From: Deinococcus sp. KNUC1210
GTDB taxonomy: Bacteria; Deinococcota; Deinococci; Deinococcales; Deinococcaceae
Direction of reading: 5' to 3'
Length of the DNA stretch: 64,000 nucleotides
Assembly (NCBI RefSeq): GCF_022344005.1
Contig: NZ_CP092196.1
Location: 248,001-312,000, forward strand
Shown: piece by piece, positions 54,950-64,000 of the stretch
How positions within the stretch are numbered: the first letter of the stretch is position 1
Layout of the letters: every line of letters starts with the position of its first letter
Made by a program: the position numbers and the translations under genes
Notes under the pieces: generated by a model
What the model was told of the DNA's origin: nothing
Seen by the model: only the letters and a program-made list of their open reading frames with translations
The model's database searches: none

Positions 54950-55515
54950 CTAGCCGACCGCCCTCCATTCGTAGGACGTCTCGTTGTTCCGGCGCTTGCT
55001 CGCTGTTTGAGGTGGCCTCGCTGGCGGGATGTTTCGCCGTATCGTCGTGATCGCCCGTCCTGACGCCCATTTGATGACCGTGCGCCCGCTTAAGTCTGAG
55101 TGGGCGCGTCTTGTTGGTGTCTGCCATATGGATGCAGCACGCGCCAGGGCTAGGTGCGGGGCCTCTTTCTCGAGCAGTGACATCATCGCGAAGACCAGGC
55201 CCGCACAGAGCAGGTCTGCGATCATACAGACGATGATCCGCTCCCACGGCACCGGTTCAATCGGGACATTGTTCGACCCACTGCTGAGCACCATCGGATC
55301 CAAGGAATTCTGTCGAATCTGTCCGGCGACAAACACGCCAAAGAATACGAATATGGTGAGGCTGGCCCAGTTCAGACCAAGAGAGGCCGCTCTGATTGTC
55401 CGGCCCGCCAGAGAGAATCCAAGGACAGACCGGCCACCGCCGCGATCAGTCCCAGGACGATGCCCCATTTCAAGAGACGCTGCATCCACTGAGACTGCTT
55501 ATGTGGGGTGGGCAT
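54950..55515 (-). pseudogene. membrane protein, one frameshift
   Basis: Starting MPTPHKQSQWMQRLLKWGIV, then LGLIAAVAG; near 55425 a shift leads to LGFSLAGRTIRAASLGLNWA, SLTIFVFFGVFVAG and IIVCMIADLLCAGLVFAMMS. About three membrane helices. The C-terminal tail is basic. No family recognised. Confidence 0.55.
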
Positions 55516-55784
55516 GTTCTTGACCCTAGTGCACGTTGCACGTGAGACCAGGAAGGCCGTCGTTGGCGTATGCGAAATGTCAACTGTATGGAGCATACGC
55601 CGCGGCTCCTGTGACTGCAGGACTTGATGGGATCAGGCGATGCTCTCGTGCTGGTCGCAGCTGGCCTGTACCGAAGAAGTGTTCCGCACGCTTTCTGATC
55701 AGGAGCGTTCAGGCTTTTTTCTCCCACAGGCATCTCGTTGGCCCAAGCGAACCTGACAGGTGCCGTTCTCTTCAAGCCACGGGT
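55516..55784. other. intergenic
   Basis: No gene is recognised; an inverted motif CTGTATGGAGCATACGCC lies near 55586. Confidence 0.3.
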
Positions 55785-56105
55785 TCAGGGTCTTGCAACG
55801 CTGATCTGCCCAGACTTGAAGGCGACGCGGCTCCTGTGCCCCCAGTGCGCCCAGAACTCCTGCGGAACCGCTCCCGGCACGTCATAGCGCAGATACAGAT
55901 AGCCCGCCTTGGTGTCGTCCAGCCCGGCATTCACTTCGCAGCGCGACAGGGTCGGTGTGGTGAGCGTCTGAAAGTGCTCGTCCTGACTGAGCAGTGCCTG
56001 GGCCGCCGTGAGCAGGGCGTGATCGTGCTCACTGGCGGGTCGATCCGCGCCAAGGACCGTGATGGAGGAAGAGAGGGGAGACGTGGGGTGATCAGGACTG
56101 GTCAT
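55785..56105 (-). CDS. small hypothetical protein downstream of the HNH nuclease
   Basis: The 106-residue protein starts MTSPDHPTSPLSSS after GAGGAGTTCG. No signal peptide; C-terminal part YLYLRYDVPGAVPQEFWAHW. Its ATG overlaps the stop of the HNH gene by four bases, so the two are likely co-translated; a role as cytoplasmic inhibitor or partner of the exported nuclease is possible but unproven. Confidence 0.68.
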   Translation of the reverse strand: MTSPDHPTSPLSSSITVLGADRPASEHDHALLTAAQALLSQDEHFQTLTTPTLSRCEVNAGLDDTKAGYLYLRYDVPGAVPQEFWAHWGHRSRVAFKSGQISVARP

Positions 56106-56833
56106 CGAACTCCTCGGAAGCCAGCCGACGCTGCGCTGGCAGCGTCGGTGAAGCACTGGGTGGCATGGGTACGGCCATAATTGCTGTCGCCGGCCGGCAG
56201 ATGATAGATGCCCGCCTTGCTCAGTTTGACGGGTGCGGACAGTGGACAGCTGCCATCGACCAGAGGCGCGACACTGGCCCTCGTCGGCGGCTGGGCGGGA
56301 ATCTGCTGAACGGCGGTGGGTGCTGGAGCAGACGCTGTTCCTGACGAGACAGGGGACACGCCTCCAGGCAGCGGGCCGACGTACTTCACGTAGGCCGTGG
56401 TCCAGTTGGTGGCAATCGCCCGCTGAGCCTCCTGCATGGTGATGGTCCCTGAGCAGGCGAGGGCGTGGAGTTTGTTCTCCAAGGTGTCTTTGATGTGCGC
56501 ATTGAGCGGCTGGGTCTTGAAGGACTCGGGAAACAGATTCTTCGCACTGTTCGACCCGCCCAGTTCCAGACTGATGATGTGGTCGATTTCGTACTCGCCG
56601 GGCAGTCGACTGGTAATTCCATATTCCTTGTAGATCTGATTTTTCAGACTCTGTGGCACATTGCGAACCGTCTGGGTATAGCCGCTCTTGCAGATGATGG
56701 CGGGATCGCTGGTCAGCACGTCGCCTGGACTGAGTTTGGGATCAGGCAGGATCGGTGCAGCCATGTTGTACGTCGCGGCCAACGCCGACGAGGTCATGGC
56801 CAGCAGGAACAAGCCAACGCGGAGGGGTTGCAT
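56102..56833 (-). CDS. exported HNH endonuclease
   Basis: The 243-residue protein starts MQPLRVGLFLLAMTSSALAA, with a signal peptide. The HNH core is SRLPGEYEIDHIISLELGGS, then NSAKNLFPE, with the metal-binding DH and N. A Pro-rich linker leads to a C-terminal YHLPAGDSNYGRTHATQCFT module. The role is probably nutrient scavenging of extracellular DNA or warfare. The frame upstream is open into the NERD gene without a stop. Confidence 0.85.
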   Translation of the reverse strand: MQPLRVGLFLLAMTSSALAATYNMAAPILPDPKLSPGDVLTSDPAIICKSGYTQTVRNVPQSLKNQIYKEYGITSRLPGEYEIDHIISLELGGSNSAKNLFPESFKTQPLNAHIKDTLENKLHALACSGTITMQEAQRAIATNWTTAYVKYVGPLPGGVSPVSSGTASAPAPTAVQQIPAQPPTRASVAPLVDGSCPLSAPVKLSKAGIYHLPAGDSNYGRTHATQCFTDAASAASAGFRGVR

Positions 56834-56870
56834 GCCCGCAGTGTAGGCGCCGATTCTTTCATAGGGCTGA

Positions 56871-57910
56871 TCAAGGGGGGTGGTAAAGGACAGCTTGGAC
56901 GTGTCGCAGGTCTTGCACTCGGCGAAGAACTGCCGCTGGCTCTCGCGGGTTCGCAGCTTGCCGTTGCAGGTCTTGTATTTCAAGTCGATGTGGGTGTTGC
57001 CGTCACAGGCCAGACACTTGAAGGAGGAGCCGTACTGTCCATACGCCACTTCCAGCTGTTCGCTGGTGCACGTCGAACAGGTAACCGGTGGGAAAGGAGA
57101 AGAGGCCTGCGCTGGCGGACTGCCTGCTGTACTGGTCCGACGGCAGCGTACACCTCGGTGTTCGCCGGTGTTGCCTGTCTGCCTGCTGGTGATGCCGATC
57201 GCGGGGCAGGTATAGGGAAACGTTCCGGCGCACGGTTTCTCTGCTGTTCTCGGTGGGCGTTTCGCAGCTACGCACTGGTGCGGATCAGTTCCTCGGGCTT
57301 GAGCGTCATGCCCCACTCTTTTGCGCGTGGGTCTTTGCTCATTGGGTGGGCCAGCGCGGCCTGCTTACGCCTCAGGTCGCGCACACGGTCTACCACCTGA
57401 TCGGCTTTGCGGACCTCGGGCAGTTCGTCCCGGTGCTCGATGACAGCCTGATCGCTGATCGCCACCACCACATCGAACACGAACATCCCGAAGCCCCGCT
57501 GCACCAGTCCGAACAGCGCCTTGTCCAGCAACTCCGCATACCGGGCACGCAACTGCTTGCGGAGGAAGTCCGCCTGTCACCTTGCCTGCAACACCAGAGA
57601 AGGCATGCCGGTCCAGCGTCCGTTCCACTGCCGAGTCCACATCGTCGCGCTCGTTGATGCGAACCGCTGAGGTGACGCTCTTGCTCTCGATGACGATGGC
57701 CCCGTGGCGTTGGAGGATCAGGTGATCGATCTGGGCCACGTCTGCGCCGTGTTCGAGGCGCAGATTGTGGAAGACGTGTAGGGCGGGATCGTCCCCGAAG
57801 GCCCGCTTGAGGTAGATGGCCATCTGCTTCTCGGCCTCGTCGCCGGCCCGCTGGAAGCGGTCACTGGCGGGTGGGGCGGTGTAGTCTTTGGCGATCACCG
57901 GTAGCCTCAC
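56871..57910 (-). pseudogene. NERD-domain nuclease-like protein with zinc ribbons, frameshifted
   Basis: The N-terminal part reads RFQRAGDEAEKQMAIYLKRA, VFHNLRLEHGADVAQIDHLI and AIVIESKS, the NERD domain (restriction-endonuclease fold, IDHLI...ESK). A shift near 57550 gives QLRARYAELLDKALFGLVQR, and a further one gives CSTCTSEQLEVAYGQYGSSF and CDGNTHIDLKYKTC, zinc ribbons. A C6 run at ~56875 hides a TGA that would end it before the HNH gene. Confidence 0.74.
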
Positions 57911-58243
57911 GGTACGGAAATGAGTCTGATAGCCGTGGCACAAGGTGCGGAGACGTGCAGAACGAATTCACCCGCGAGTTGGAGGCGGAGATGCCCTCTC
58001 TGTCACCAGGCTCAGCGCCAGGCCCGGATCGAGCAGCCGTCCTATCGCCTGCTGTGGGTGGTGGCGGTGGGATCCGCTTCGACGCGATGGGGGCGTGCCG
58101 CCAGACTGCTGCCGCGAAGAGGGGAGTGGGCGTGATGGACCGTCGGGACATGATTCAACTGGGTGCTCAACGGTGTGTAGGTAAACCAGCGCTGCGCCTG
58201 AACCCCGGTGCCGCTGCCCCCGCTCCGGCGGGGGTTTGCCAGT
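57911..58243 (+). other. intergenic with terminator-like hairpin
   Basis: No gene recognised. CCCCCGC-TCC-GGCGGGGG followed by TTT at ~58216-58238 lies just before the IS6 end. Confidence 0.38.
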
Positions 58244-59050
58244 GGTTGTGTTGCCTTAACTGGCGGTGCGGCAGGTTGAGGGCGGGGTGATCTGAACTTC
58301 AAACCACCCCTGCCGCGACGGTCAACCATGTCTGGAACGCTGTGTCCTGGTTATTTCTTCGGGTGGCGGCGGTGACGCTGGTTCGGGAATGAGGGTGAAG
58401 GTTGGTCACTCGGGCGTGTAAATTCAGGAACTCTATAGCACGTTTCCGTCGTCTGAATCCTTGCTGACATCCCTCTTGTCGTCGTGTGGATCGGTGTTCT
58501 TGTTCGATGATGTTGTTGCACCGTACCGTGGAGATCACCTGCTGATGGTCGACGCCCTTCAAGCTCGGGATCTCTCGGAGTGCGGCCCCATTGCTGCGGA
58601 GCTGATCGGTATGGATGACCTCGGGGACATCGTATTCTCCCAGCAACCGGGTCAGGAAGGTCTTTGCCGCTTCGGTGTCCCGATGCCGCTGAAGGAGGAG
58701 GTCAAGCACAAAACCGTGCTCGTCGACAGCCCTCCACAGCGGGTGTCGAACGCCATCCACTGTTGTACAGACTTCATCCAAAGACTATCGGGAACCCCGG
58801 CGGGGTTCTCGATACCGCAATTCTTCCGTGAACAGAGGACCGAAGTGTATGCACCACTCGCGGAGCGTCTCGTGGCTCACTTGAAGGCCACGCTGGTGGA
58901 GCAATTCCTGCACGTCACGGTAGCTGAAGGGAAAGCGGTGGTACAACCAAACCGCGTGCTGAATGATTGTCATCGGAAAGCGGTGGCGGTCGGGCTTGAC
59001 GTCGGTCACGGTGGGTCAGCCTACCCTGATCCAGTGAAGGCAACATAACC
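58244..59050 (-). mobile_element. IS6-family element, 807 bp
   Basis: The ends are GGTTGTGTTGCCTTAACTGG (58244) and, inverted, GGTTATGTTGCCTTCACTGG (59050). No clear 8-bp target duplication is seen. It ends 7 bp before the stop codon of the sugar-binding protein gene at 59058, so it probably removed the genes that followed it. Confidence 0.85.
58299..59009 (-). pseudogene. IS6-family transposase with internal TAG
   Basis: It reads RHRFPMTIIQHAVWLYHRFP, SYRDVQELLHQRGLQVSHET and YREPRRGSR, then TAG at 58785-58787 where Trp is expected. In the same frame DEVCTTVDGVRHPLWRAVDE (first Asp), HRDTEAAKTFLTRLLGEY, VIHTDQL (second Asp) and a C-terminal Glu in NNIIEQEHR follow. Apart from the stop it looks complete. 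Confidence 0.9.
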
Positions 59051-59057
59051 GGTAAAA

Positions 59058-60385
59058 CTATTTCTGGTACTGTCCGTCCTTGGCGACTTTATTGGCGGCA
59101 CTCTGCATCTGGATTAGCGCCTGATCGACGGTGCTCTGACCGCTGAGGGCACCCGCGAGATACTGCCCGGCCAGCGTGCCGAGCGCCTGAAATTCGGGGA
59201 TGGCCACGTACTGGATGCCGGTATACGGCACCGGGTCTTTGGTGGCCTTGGTCACATCTGCCCGCTGGATGCTGTTCACCACGATGTTGCTGAACGCGCC
59301 CGCAGCCTCGACATACTTGGCGCTGTGGTAGGTGCTCAGACGCGTTCCGGGCGGCACCGACGCCCAGCTGCCCTTGGTCTTGGCGACCAGCGCGATGTAC
59401 TCCTGGCTGGTGGCCCAGGTGATGAACTTGAAGGCCGCGTTGGCCTGCTTGGTGCTTTTGGGAATCGCCAGATTCCAACTCCAGAACCAGTTGCTGCCCC
59501 GCGGTGTGCCAGGACCAGTCGGGGCATTGGCGAAGCCCACGGTCTTGACGATCTTACTGCTGCTCGGGTCACGCAGGAAGCCGGCAGCGACCGTCGCATC
59601 GACCCACATGCCGCATTTCCCCTGACTCATCAGCGTCAGATTCTCGGTGAAGCCATTCGCCGTCGCGCCGGGCGGGCCATACTTTTTCAGCGTCTCGACA
59701 TAGAACGTCATCGCGGCTTTCCACGCGGGGCTGTTGAGCTGTGCCTGCCAGTTGGTGTCGTACCAGCGACCGCCGAAGGTATTGACCATGGTATCGAACA
59801 GCGCCATGTTTTCACCCCAGCCCGGCAGTCCGCGCAGACAGATGCCGTACACGCCGTTCTTCGGATCATTGACCTTGGCGGCAAAGCCCTGGAGTTGCTG
59901 CCAGGTGGGATTGTTGGGCATTTTCAGCCCTGCTTTGCCGAACAGCGTTTTGTTGTAGTACGTCATGCTGCTTTCGGCGTAGAACGGCAGGGCGTACAGC
60001 TCTCCGCCGACTGTCAGGGCGCTGCGGACACTGGGAATGACGTCGTCAAGGTTGTAGGTCCTGGTGATGGCGGCGTTGTTGTCGAACATCGGCGTGAGGG
60101 GGAGAGCCAATCATTGTTGACCCAGTTGGGGATCTCGTACACCCCGACGGTGGCTACGTCGTAGGCGCCGGTGCCGCTGGCGATGTCCAGCGTGACTTTC
60201 TGGTGAAGATCGTTTTCGGGCAGAACCACCCATTTGACGGTGATGTCGGGGTATTTTTTGGTGAATTCCGGGGAGAGTTTTTGCATTACGACCATGTCGG
60301 GATTGTTGACGGTGGCGATGGTGATGGTGGCTGCATGGGCGACTGTTCCCAGGAGCAGAGCGGAAAGAAGGGCAACTCGTTTCAT
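59058..60385 (-). pseudogene. family 1 sugar-binding protein (sorbitol/mannitol type), one frameshift
   Basis: The signal MKRVALLSALLLGTVAHAAT leads to ITIATVNNPDMVVMQKLSPE, YPDITVKWVVLPENDLHQKV and DVATVGVYEIPNWVNNDWLS. One C short in a C6-type run near 60097 shifts to PLTPMFDNNAAITRTYNLDD, ALPFYAESSMTYYNKTLFGK and VDATVAAGF. Corrected ~442 residues. No permease or ATPase follows; the IS6 element abuts. GGAGG precedes the start. Confidence 0.88.
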
Positions 60386-60483
60386 ACAACCTCCGGTACC
60401 TCGAGGGCGAAATGGACACGTGTCCATTGTGAGATAAAAAAAATCGATTCCAGCGGATGGTGGATGTACGGCCCAGCAGGAAC
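60386..60483. promoter_or_regulatory. promoter region of the binding-protein gene
   Basis: GGACACGTGTCCATTG contains the palindrome GGACACGTGTCC at ~60413-60424, a possible LacI- or ROK-type operator upstream of the sugar-binding gene. Confidence 0.45.
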
Positions 60484-60837
60484 TTAACGAATAACCTGGG
60501 CAACGCCCTGCAGCAGCAGTTCCTGATTCAGGTTCGTGGTTCCCTTCCAGAGGATCACACTGGGGATGGTTCCCTTCTGAACGATTTCAGCGGTCACACT
60601 GATGCCGTCGGGCAGCAGCATGCCCAGCACGCCAGAAGCGCCTTTTTTCAGGTGAATACCTGCGAGGGATGCCTTGATGAGAATGCCGCTGTACCGGAGG
60701 ACAACCAGGCCGCTGGCGTCGATCGACTGAAAACGGACCCCGATGCGCTGATTGGATGGGTTCGAGACCGCCACGGGTGCCGCCTGCGCGAAGGGGCTGC
60801 CAAGAAAGAGAAGACTGACCAGAAGAAGAGGTTTCAC
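60484..60837 (-). CDS. small exported protein
   Basis: The 117-residue product starts MKPLLLVSLLFLGSPFAQAA, an export signal. The mature part VLRYSGILIKASLAGIHLKK, then MLLPDGISVTAEIVQKG could be an SNase/OB-like barrel; the catalytic residues are not evident. It lies upstream of the binding protein on the same strand. Confidence 0.68.
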   Translation of the reverse strand: MKPLLLVSLLFLGSPFAQAAPVAVSNPSNQRIGVRFQSIDASGLVVLRYSGILIKASLAGIHLKKGASGVLGMLLPDGISVTAEIVQKGTIPSVILWKGTTNLNQELLLQGVAQVIR

Positions 60838-61389
60838 ACTACGTCACTCCTTCCTCAGTGAGCCTAAGCACCAGCCCTCACCTGAGGTAGTGTCATATCT
60901 GTAATAAAGTTCGATGACTTAAAGGGAAGTCTAGTCGTCTCTATCTTGCGGTGATCTTACAATTCCCCTGACGCCATCCATCCCATGACCCTCAATCTTT
61001 CCTCGCTGCAGGAAAAGCACGTTTGATCATGCTTCAGCTTTGAGGTCAAGCGGCGTTGCGAGCCTCCGTCGTTGCCGTGAGGTTAGACCAAGACGTGTCG
61101 CCGCCCGCAGTTAGACCAGGAGTGAACGTCCAGCCTCGCTCCTTGGACAGCGGCAATCTGCCCGCGAAGCAGAGACCTTATGGGCGTGACTCGAAGCCCA
61201 TCCAGGCATGGAAATCGTGGCTCGAGATCGTCATATGCCGATGATAGCGAAGAGAAACAACAGCCAGCGGTTGAATGACCGTGGCTGTTGGGTGGGGGTA
61301 GCACGCCCAAGCTTGAAGGATTGATATGTCTCAATGACCCGAACGGCAACCCCTGGGTTCGGCTTGCCCCTCGGGGCGGCCGTGGATTG
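60838..61389. other. no gene recognised
   Basis: Frames of up to 88 codons lack ribosome sites and domains. The region leads into an IS66 fragment. Confidence 0.38.
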
Positions 61390-61624
61390 AAACTGCCACA
61401 GGCGCATCTGCTCCGGGAACTGCGTGGGCTGCACGAGTTCTTCCAGCAGGAGTGGGCGGGCGAACTGCACGGGGCGCTGCAGTTGGTGGATCACCAGCGG
61501 AAGACCAAGTCGCTCACGGCCGATGGGACCTTGGCGTTCAAGGCTCGCTTCGATACGCTGGTCACCATCGGGTTGGAATCCAACCCAGCCTAGGAGCGTG
61601 GGGCCGGGCAGCGAGGGTGGATAG
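61390..61624 (+). pseudogene. IS66 transposase fragment (second copy)
   Basis: AHLLRELRGLHEFFQQEWAG, then ELHGALQLVDHQRKTKSLTA and AFKARFDTLVTIGLESNPA, followed by TAG and ERGAGQRG. It matches the middle of the transposase at 29292-30659 but lies on the opposite strand. Confidence 0.72.
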
Positions 61625-61626
61625 CG

Positions 61627-62457
61627 TTACCCCGTCTGGCCCTGCGCCGCGTTCGAGAGCGCCTCCCACGCTTCCCAGGTGGTCAGGCGTTCGGCATAGA
61701 CGGCGCGAACCTGTGGCAGGTTTTCGTTGCCGAGGAAGAAGCGCAGTGGTGGGTCTGTGGCGTCCACGAGGTGGAGGACGGCGTGTGCCGTCGCCTGCGG
61801 ATCACCTCTTTTCACACCTGAGAGCTGTCCCATGACCTGCTGGCGCAGTTCGGCGTACACATCGATGCCCGCTGACATCTTGAACGACACAGGGCTGCTG
61901 AACTCGGTGGCGTACGCGCCCGGCTCGATCAGTGTCACCCTGATACCGAATCCTTCGACTTCCTGCGCCAGGCTGTCGTGGAGCGCTCCGGCCGCCTATT
62001 TGGTCGCGCAGTAGGCGCCGATCATTGGGGACGCGACCAGACCAAGGGTACTGGAGACGCCGAGGATGTGTCCGCTGCCTTGTTGTCGCAGCAGGGGTAA
62101 GGCAGCCTGAATGACGTGGAGGGTGCCGAAGTAGTTCGTATCGAACTGTGCGCGAACATCGGCGGCATTCGCCTCTTCCACTGTTCCAACCAGCGCGTAT
62201 CCCGCGTTGTTCAGGACCACGTCCAACTTCCCGAAGTGGCCATGGGCCTGTTGAACGGCTGTCTTCGCCTGGTCGGCGTCCGTGACGTCAAGTTGCAGGC
62301 AGAGGAGGGCGTTACCGAAACGTTCTTTGAGGTCGGCGAGATCAGCGAGGTTTCGTGCTGTCGCTGCCACGCGGTCGCCGCGTGTGAGTGCCGCCTCGGT
62401 CCAGAGCCGTCCAAAGCCGCGTGATGCGCCGGTGATGAACCAGATTTTGCTGTGTAT
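61627..62457 (-). pseudogene. SDR oxidoreductase with lost start codon and one TAG
   Basis: The ribosome site AGGAGG is followed by ATA (62455-62457) where ATG is expected, then HSKIWFITGASRGFGRLWTE, GKLDVVLNNAGYALVG, ILGVSSTLGLVAS and active-site YCATK. TAG at 61996-61998 replaces an expected Trp, and the frame continues AAGALHDSLAQEVEGFGIRV, TLIEPGAYATEF. Both lesions fit single G-to-A changes. Length ~276 codons, as usual. Confidence 0.85.
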
Positions 62458-62628
62458 CGGTTACCTCCTGTTTCACAGGCATGTGCTGTTGTCGGGATTG
62501 GTCGTCATCGGGTCTGTGCTCCCTCATTCGCGACTTGACATCATGCTCTTTGTCGCGAATGATGGCCAAAGATTAGGCGCCTATTTGGAACGCAGGTGAG
62601 CGACGAACGTTCATGGTTGCCTGACCAG
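62458..62628. other. intergenic
   Basis: TCGGGATTG...CATTCGCGACTTG region upstream of the dead SDR; GATTCATCGG-type operators were not resolved. CGCGAC/GTCGCG half-sites flank the promoter area near 62530-62556. Confidence 0.3.
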
Positions 62629-63045
62629 TCAAATGGATGTTGGTCTTGCAACCAGCTGCACACAGTGAGGCGGCCTGAGGAGCCCTTGATATGGCAGAGG
62701 AAGCTGGCTGCACCTGCGAGTTCGAGGTCCAACCACGATCAACGGCCGCCCGTCACGCCACGTGATGTTCAGCAGGCACTGAATGTGCCCGTCGGCGGCC
62801 CACACCGGGATACCGGCCATGGTCGTCGCGAAGTCTTTGCTGCACTTGTGCGTCATGGTGATGCCCAGCAGACGTGAGAGGCGTTCGGCATCCTCACCGA
62901 ATGTCTCTAGGAAGGCGCTGCACTGAAACAGCAGGATGGTTTGGGGAAAACCTTCGGGCACTTGGTCGCGCATCTCCACGGACTGCTGCAACATCAGGGG
63001 GAGGGTGCCGGTCCCGCTGCCTTTCAGGCCATCGACGAAGCTCAT
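62629..63045 (-). CDS. hypothetical protein
   Basis: The 138-residue protein starts MSFVDGLKGSGTGTLPLMLQ after AGGACGGCGCC. It contains QTILLFQCSAFLETFGEDAE, then GIPVWAADGHIQCLLNITW. Soluble; no family known. The last ~30 residues are Arg/Pro-rich and may not be native. Confidence 0.42.
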   Translation of the reverse strand: MSFVDGLKGSGTGTLPLMLQQSVEMRDQVPEGFPQTILLFQCSAFLETFGEDAERLSRLLGITMTHKCSKDFATTMAGIPVWAADGHIQCLLNITWRDGRPLIVVGPRTRRCSQLPLPYQGLLRPPHCVQLVARPTSI

Positions 63046-63097
63046 GGCGCCGTCCTGGGGCGGTTTCTGAAGGCACGTCCTGCGTACAAGATGGCGT

Positions 63098-63334
63098 GTG
63101 GAGACGATTCTTCAGGGCTCGGGCACGTTTGAGGAGAGCATGCAACCGGGCTGGGATGAGCCGCGTGATGTGTGCTGGGTGCCTGTGTGGGATGTGCGCT
63201 CTGGCCACCGCTGGCGCTACAGGCGGGAGACAGCGGAGGAAGCCCGGCAACTGCAGGGGAGTGCCACCTTGCTCCAACTGCCGCTTGGGACAGCGGCGTT
63301 TCTCTTACGACCTACAGCGGATCACAGTGGGTGA
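63098..63334 (+). CDS. hypothetical protein
   Basis: A 78-codon frame from GTG (VETILQGSGTFEESMQPGWD; WDVRSGHRWRYRRETAEEAR). It is low-confidence but coding-like in codon positions. Plasmid-type context. Confidence 0.32.
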   Translation: METILQGSGTFEESMQPGWDEPRDVCWVPVWDVRSGHRWRYRRETAEEARQLQGSATLLQLPLGTAAFLLRPTADHSG

Positions 63335-63475
63335 GTGATGGGAAGTACTGGGTGCGTGGAAATCGCGGGGCGTTTCAGGAGGCGTTTGAGCTGTCGTGCA
63401 GGCACACGATCTGGAGGCGGCTTGGTGGTGCACCCACACCACGCTTGAGCGGAGGTAAGCGCAGGGGAGAGGAGC

Positions 63476-63589
63476 ATGGCGGACACCAGAGGCTCGCGCC
63501 CATGCACGCCATTCCCGCCAGTGAGCGCCTTGAGCCGGACAGTGGCACCGAACGTCAAACGCCTCGTGGACCTGCCGATCGTCACTTGA
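63476..63589 (+). CDS. very small hypothetical ORF
   Basis: A 37-residue frame (MADTRGSRPC...VKRLVDLPIVT) with a good GGAGAGGAGC ribosome site. It lies inside a longer open frame that leads to the partial gene at the window end. Either may be real. Confidence 0.25.
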   Translation: MADTRGSRPCTPFPPVSALSRTVAPNVKRLVDLPIVT

Positions 63590-63702
63590 AAGCAACGTTC
63601 GGCCCATCGGCCTGGGTCCAGCTGAAGACGCACTCCCAACGTCAGCGGAGCCGCTGCAGCGCGACCTCCATTTCTCTCCCAGAAATCGAGTACCTTGAAA
63701 AG

Positions 63703-64000
63703 ATGAACAGCCTCCACTCGCTCATGTCCCCGTTCGCGGCCCTCGCGAAGGCCAGCGAACGCGAGCGGGCGCTCATCAGCGCACTGGAACTCGCGGTTCT
63801 CAACCGCCAGGACGTCACCCTCCCGAAGGTCAGCGGCCGCAAGAACGCCCGGCTGCTGGCCGCCGAGAAAGACGCCCTCCACCGGGCTAGCGAGTACGCC
63901 CGGCACCTGCGGGAACGCGAAGCGGGCCGCCCGGTAATGGAAAGGCCACGCGAGTACCCGTTCCCCTGCTGGCGTGAACTCCCGACGGTCGGGGAGCTGT
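63703..64000 (+). CDS. partial hypothetical helical protein, runs off the window
   Basis: From the ATG at 63703 one reads MNSLHSLMSPFAALAKASER, then ERALISALELAVLNRQDVTL and KNARLLAAEKDALHRASEYA. Alpha-helical, charged, no stop before the window edge. The frame is open upstream to a GTG at ~63330, but composition favours the later start. Family unknown. Confidence 0.55.
   Translation, partial: MNSLHSLMSPFAALAKASERERALISALELAVLNRQDVTLPKVSGRKNARLLAAEKDALHRASEYARHLREREAGRPVMERPREYPFPCWRELPTVGEL

Overview
The window looks like part of a Deinococcus replicon, most likely a megaplasmid or another accessory-rich region rather than core chromosome. The evidence is a Deinococcus-type RecA (364 codes-worth of residues very close to the D. 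radiodurans protein as I remember it), high-GC genes, transcripts that appear leaderless, ISDra2-style TnpB elements, and a very high density of insertion-sequence debris and broken genes. No rRNA, tRNA or CRISPR array was seen.

Layout. 0-1.8 kb: AT-rich small genes of unknown function separated by IS66-end debris. 1.8-9.6 kb: MerR/GyrI regulator, a marR-VOC dioxygenase pair with matching operators, a tnpB-only IS605-type element, and recA. 9.7-13.5 kb: a TetR gene killed by one stop codon, its SDR target, and IS630/IS3/IS6 remnants. 13.5-20.7 kb: a seven-repeat RCC1 lipoprotein and a run of small exported proteins, with helicase and response-regulator relics between them. 20.7-31.9 kb: a second AT-rich stretch with small genes, copies of a 111-bp inverted-repeat element, an rrf2-SDR pair with twin operators, a wrecked IS66 element and a frameshifted erythromycin esterase. 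32-36.5 kb: TetR/FAD-monooxygenase divergent pair and a second tnpB element. 37.7-44.1 kb: a complete sugar uptake operon (isomerase, PfkB kinase, binding protein, ATPase, permease) with a convergent DeoR regulator. 44.7-50.3 kb: NAD-epimerase, a TDT-family exporter with a divergent LysR, and small genes. 50.3-57.9 kb: a papain-TerB protein with a repeated acidic tail, DUF3560-type and zinc-finger relics, a CHRD-cupredoxin protein, an exported HNH nuclease and a NERD protein. 58-64 kb: an IS6 element touching an orphan sugar-binding protein, an inactivated SDR, and a partial gene at the window edge.

How the parts work together. Four regulator-target pairs carry palindromes visible in the sequence: MarR-VOC, TetR-SDR, Rrf2-SDR and TetR-monooxygenase. 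The sugar operon is a coherent catabolic unit whose kinase is frameshifted.

Two kinds of lesion recur. Many frameshifts sit at short G or C runs, which fits either assembly error or slippage. Most of the single stop codons can be explained by one C:G to T:A change, which fits true decay. Two repeat families organise the accessory DNA: IS66 right-end remnants with 38-43 bp paired-IR palindromes, and a 111-bp MITE-like element with TTGATACCTGCATAA ends.
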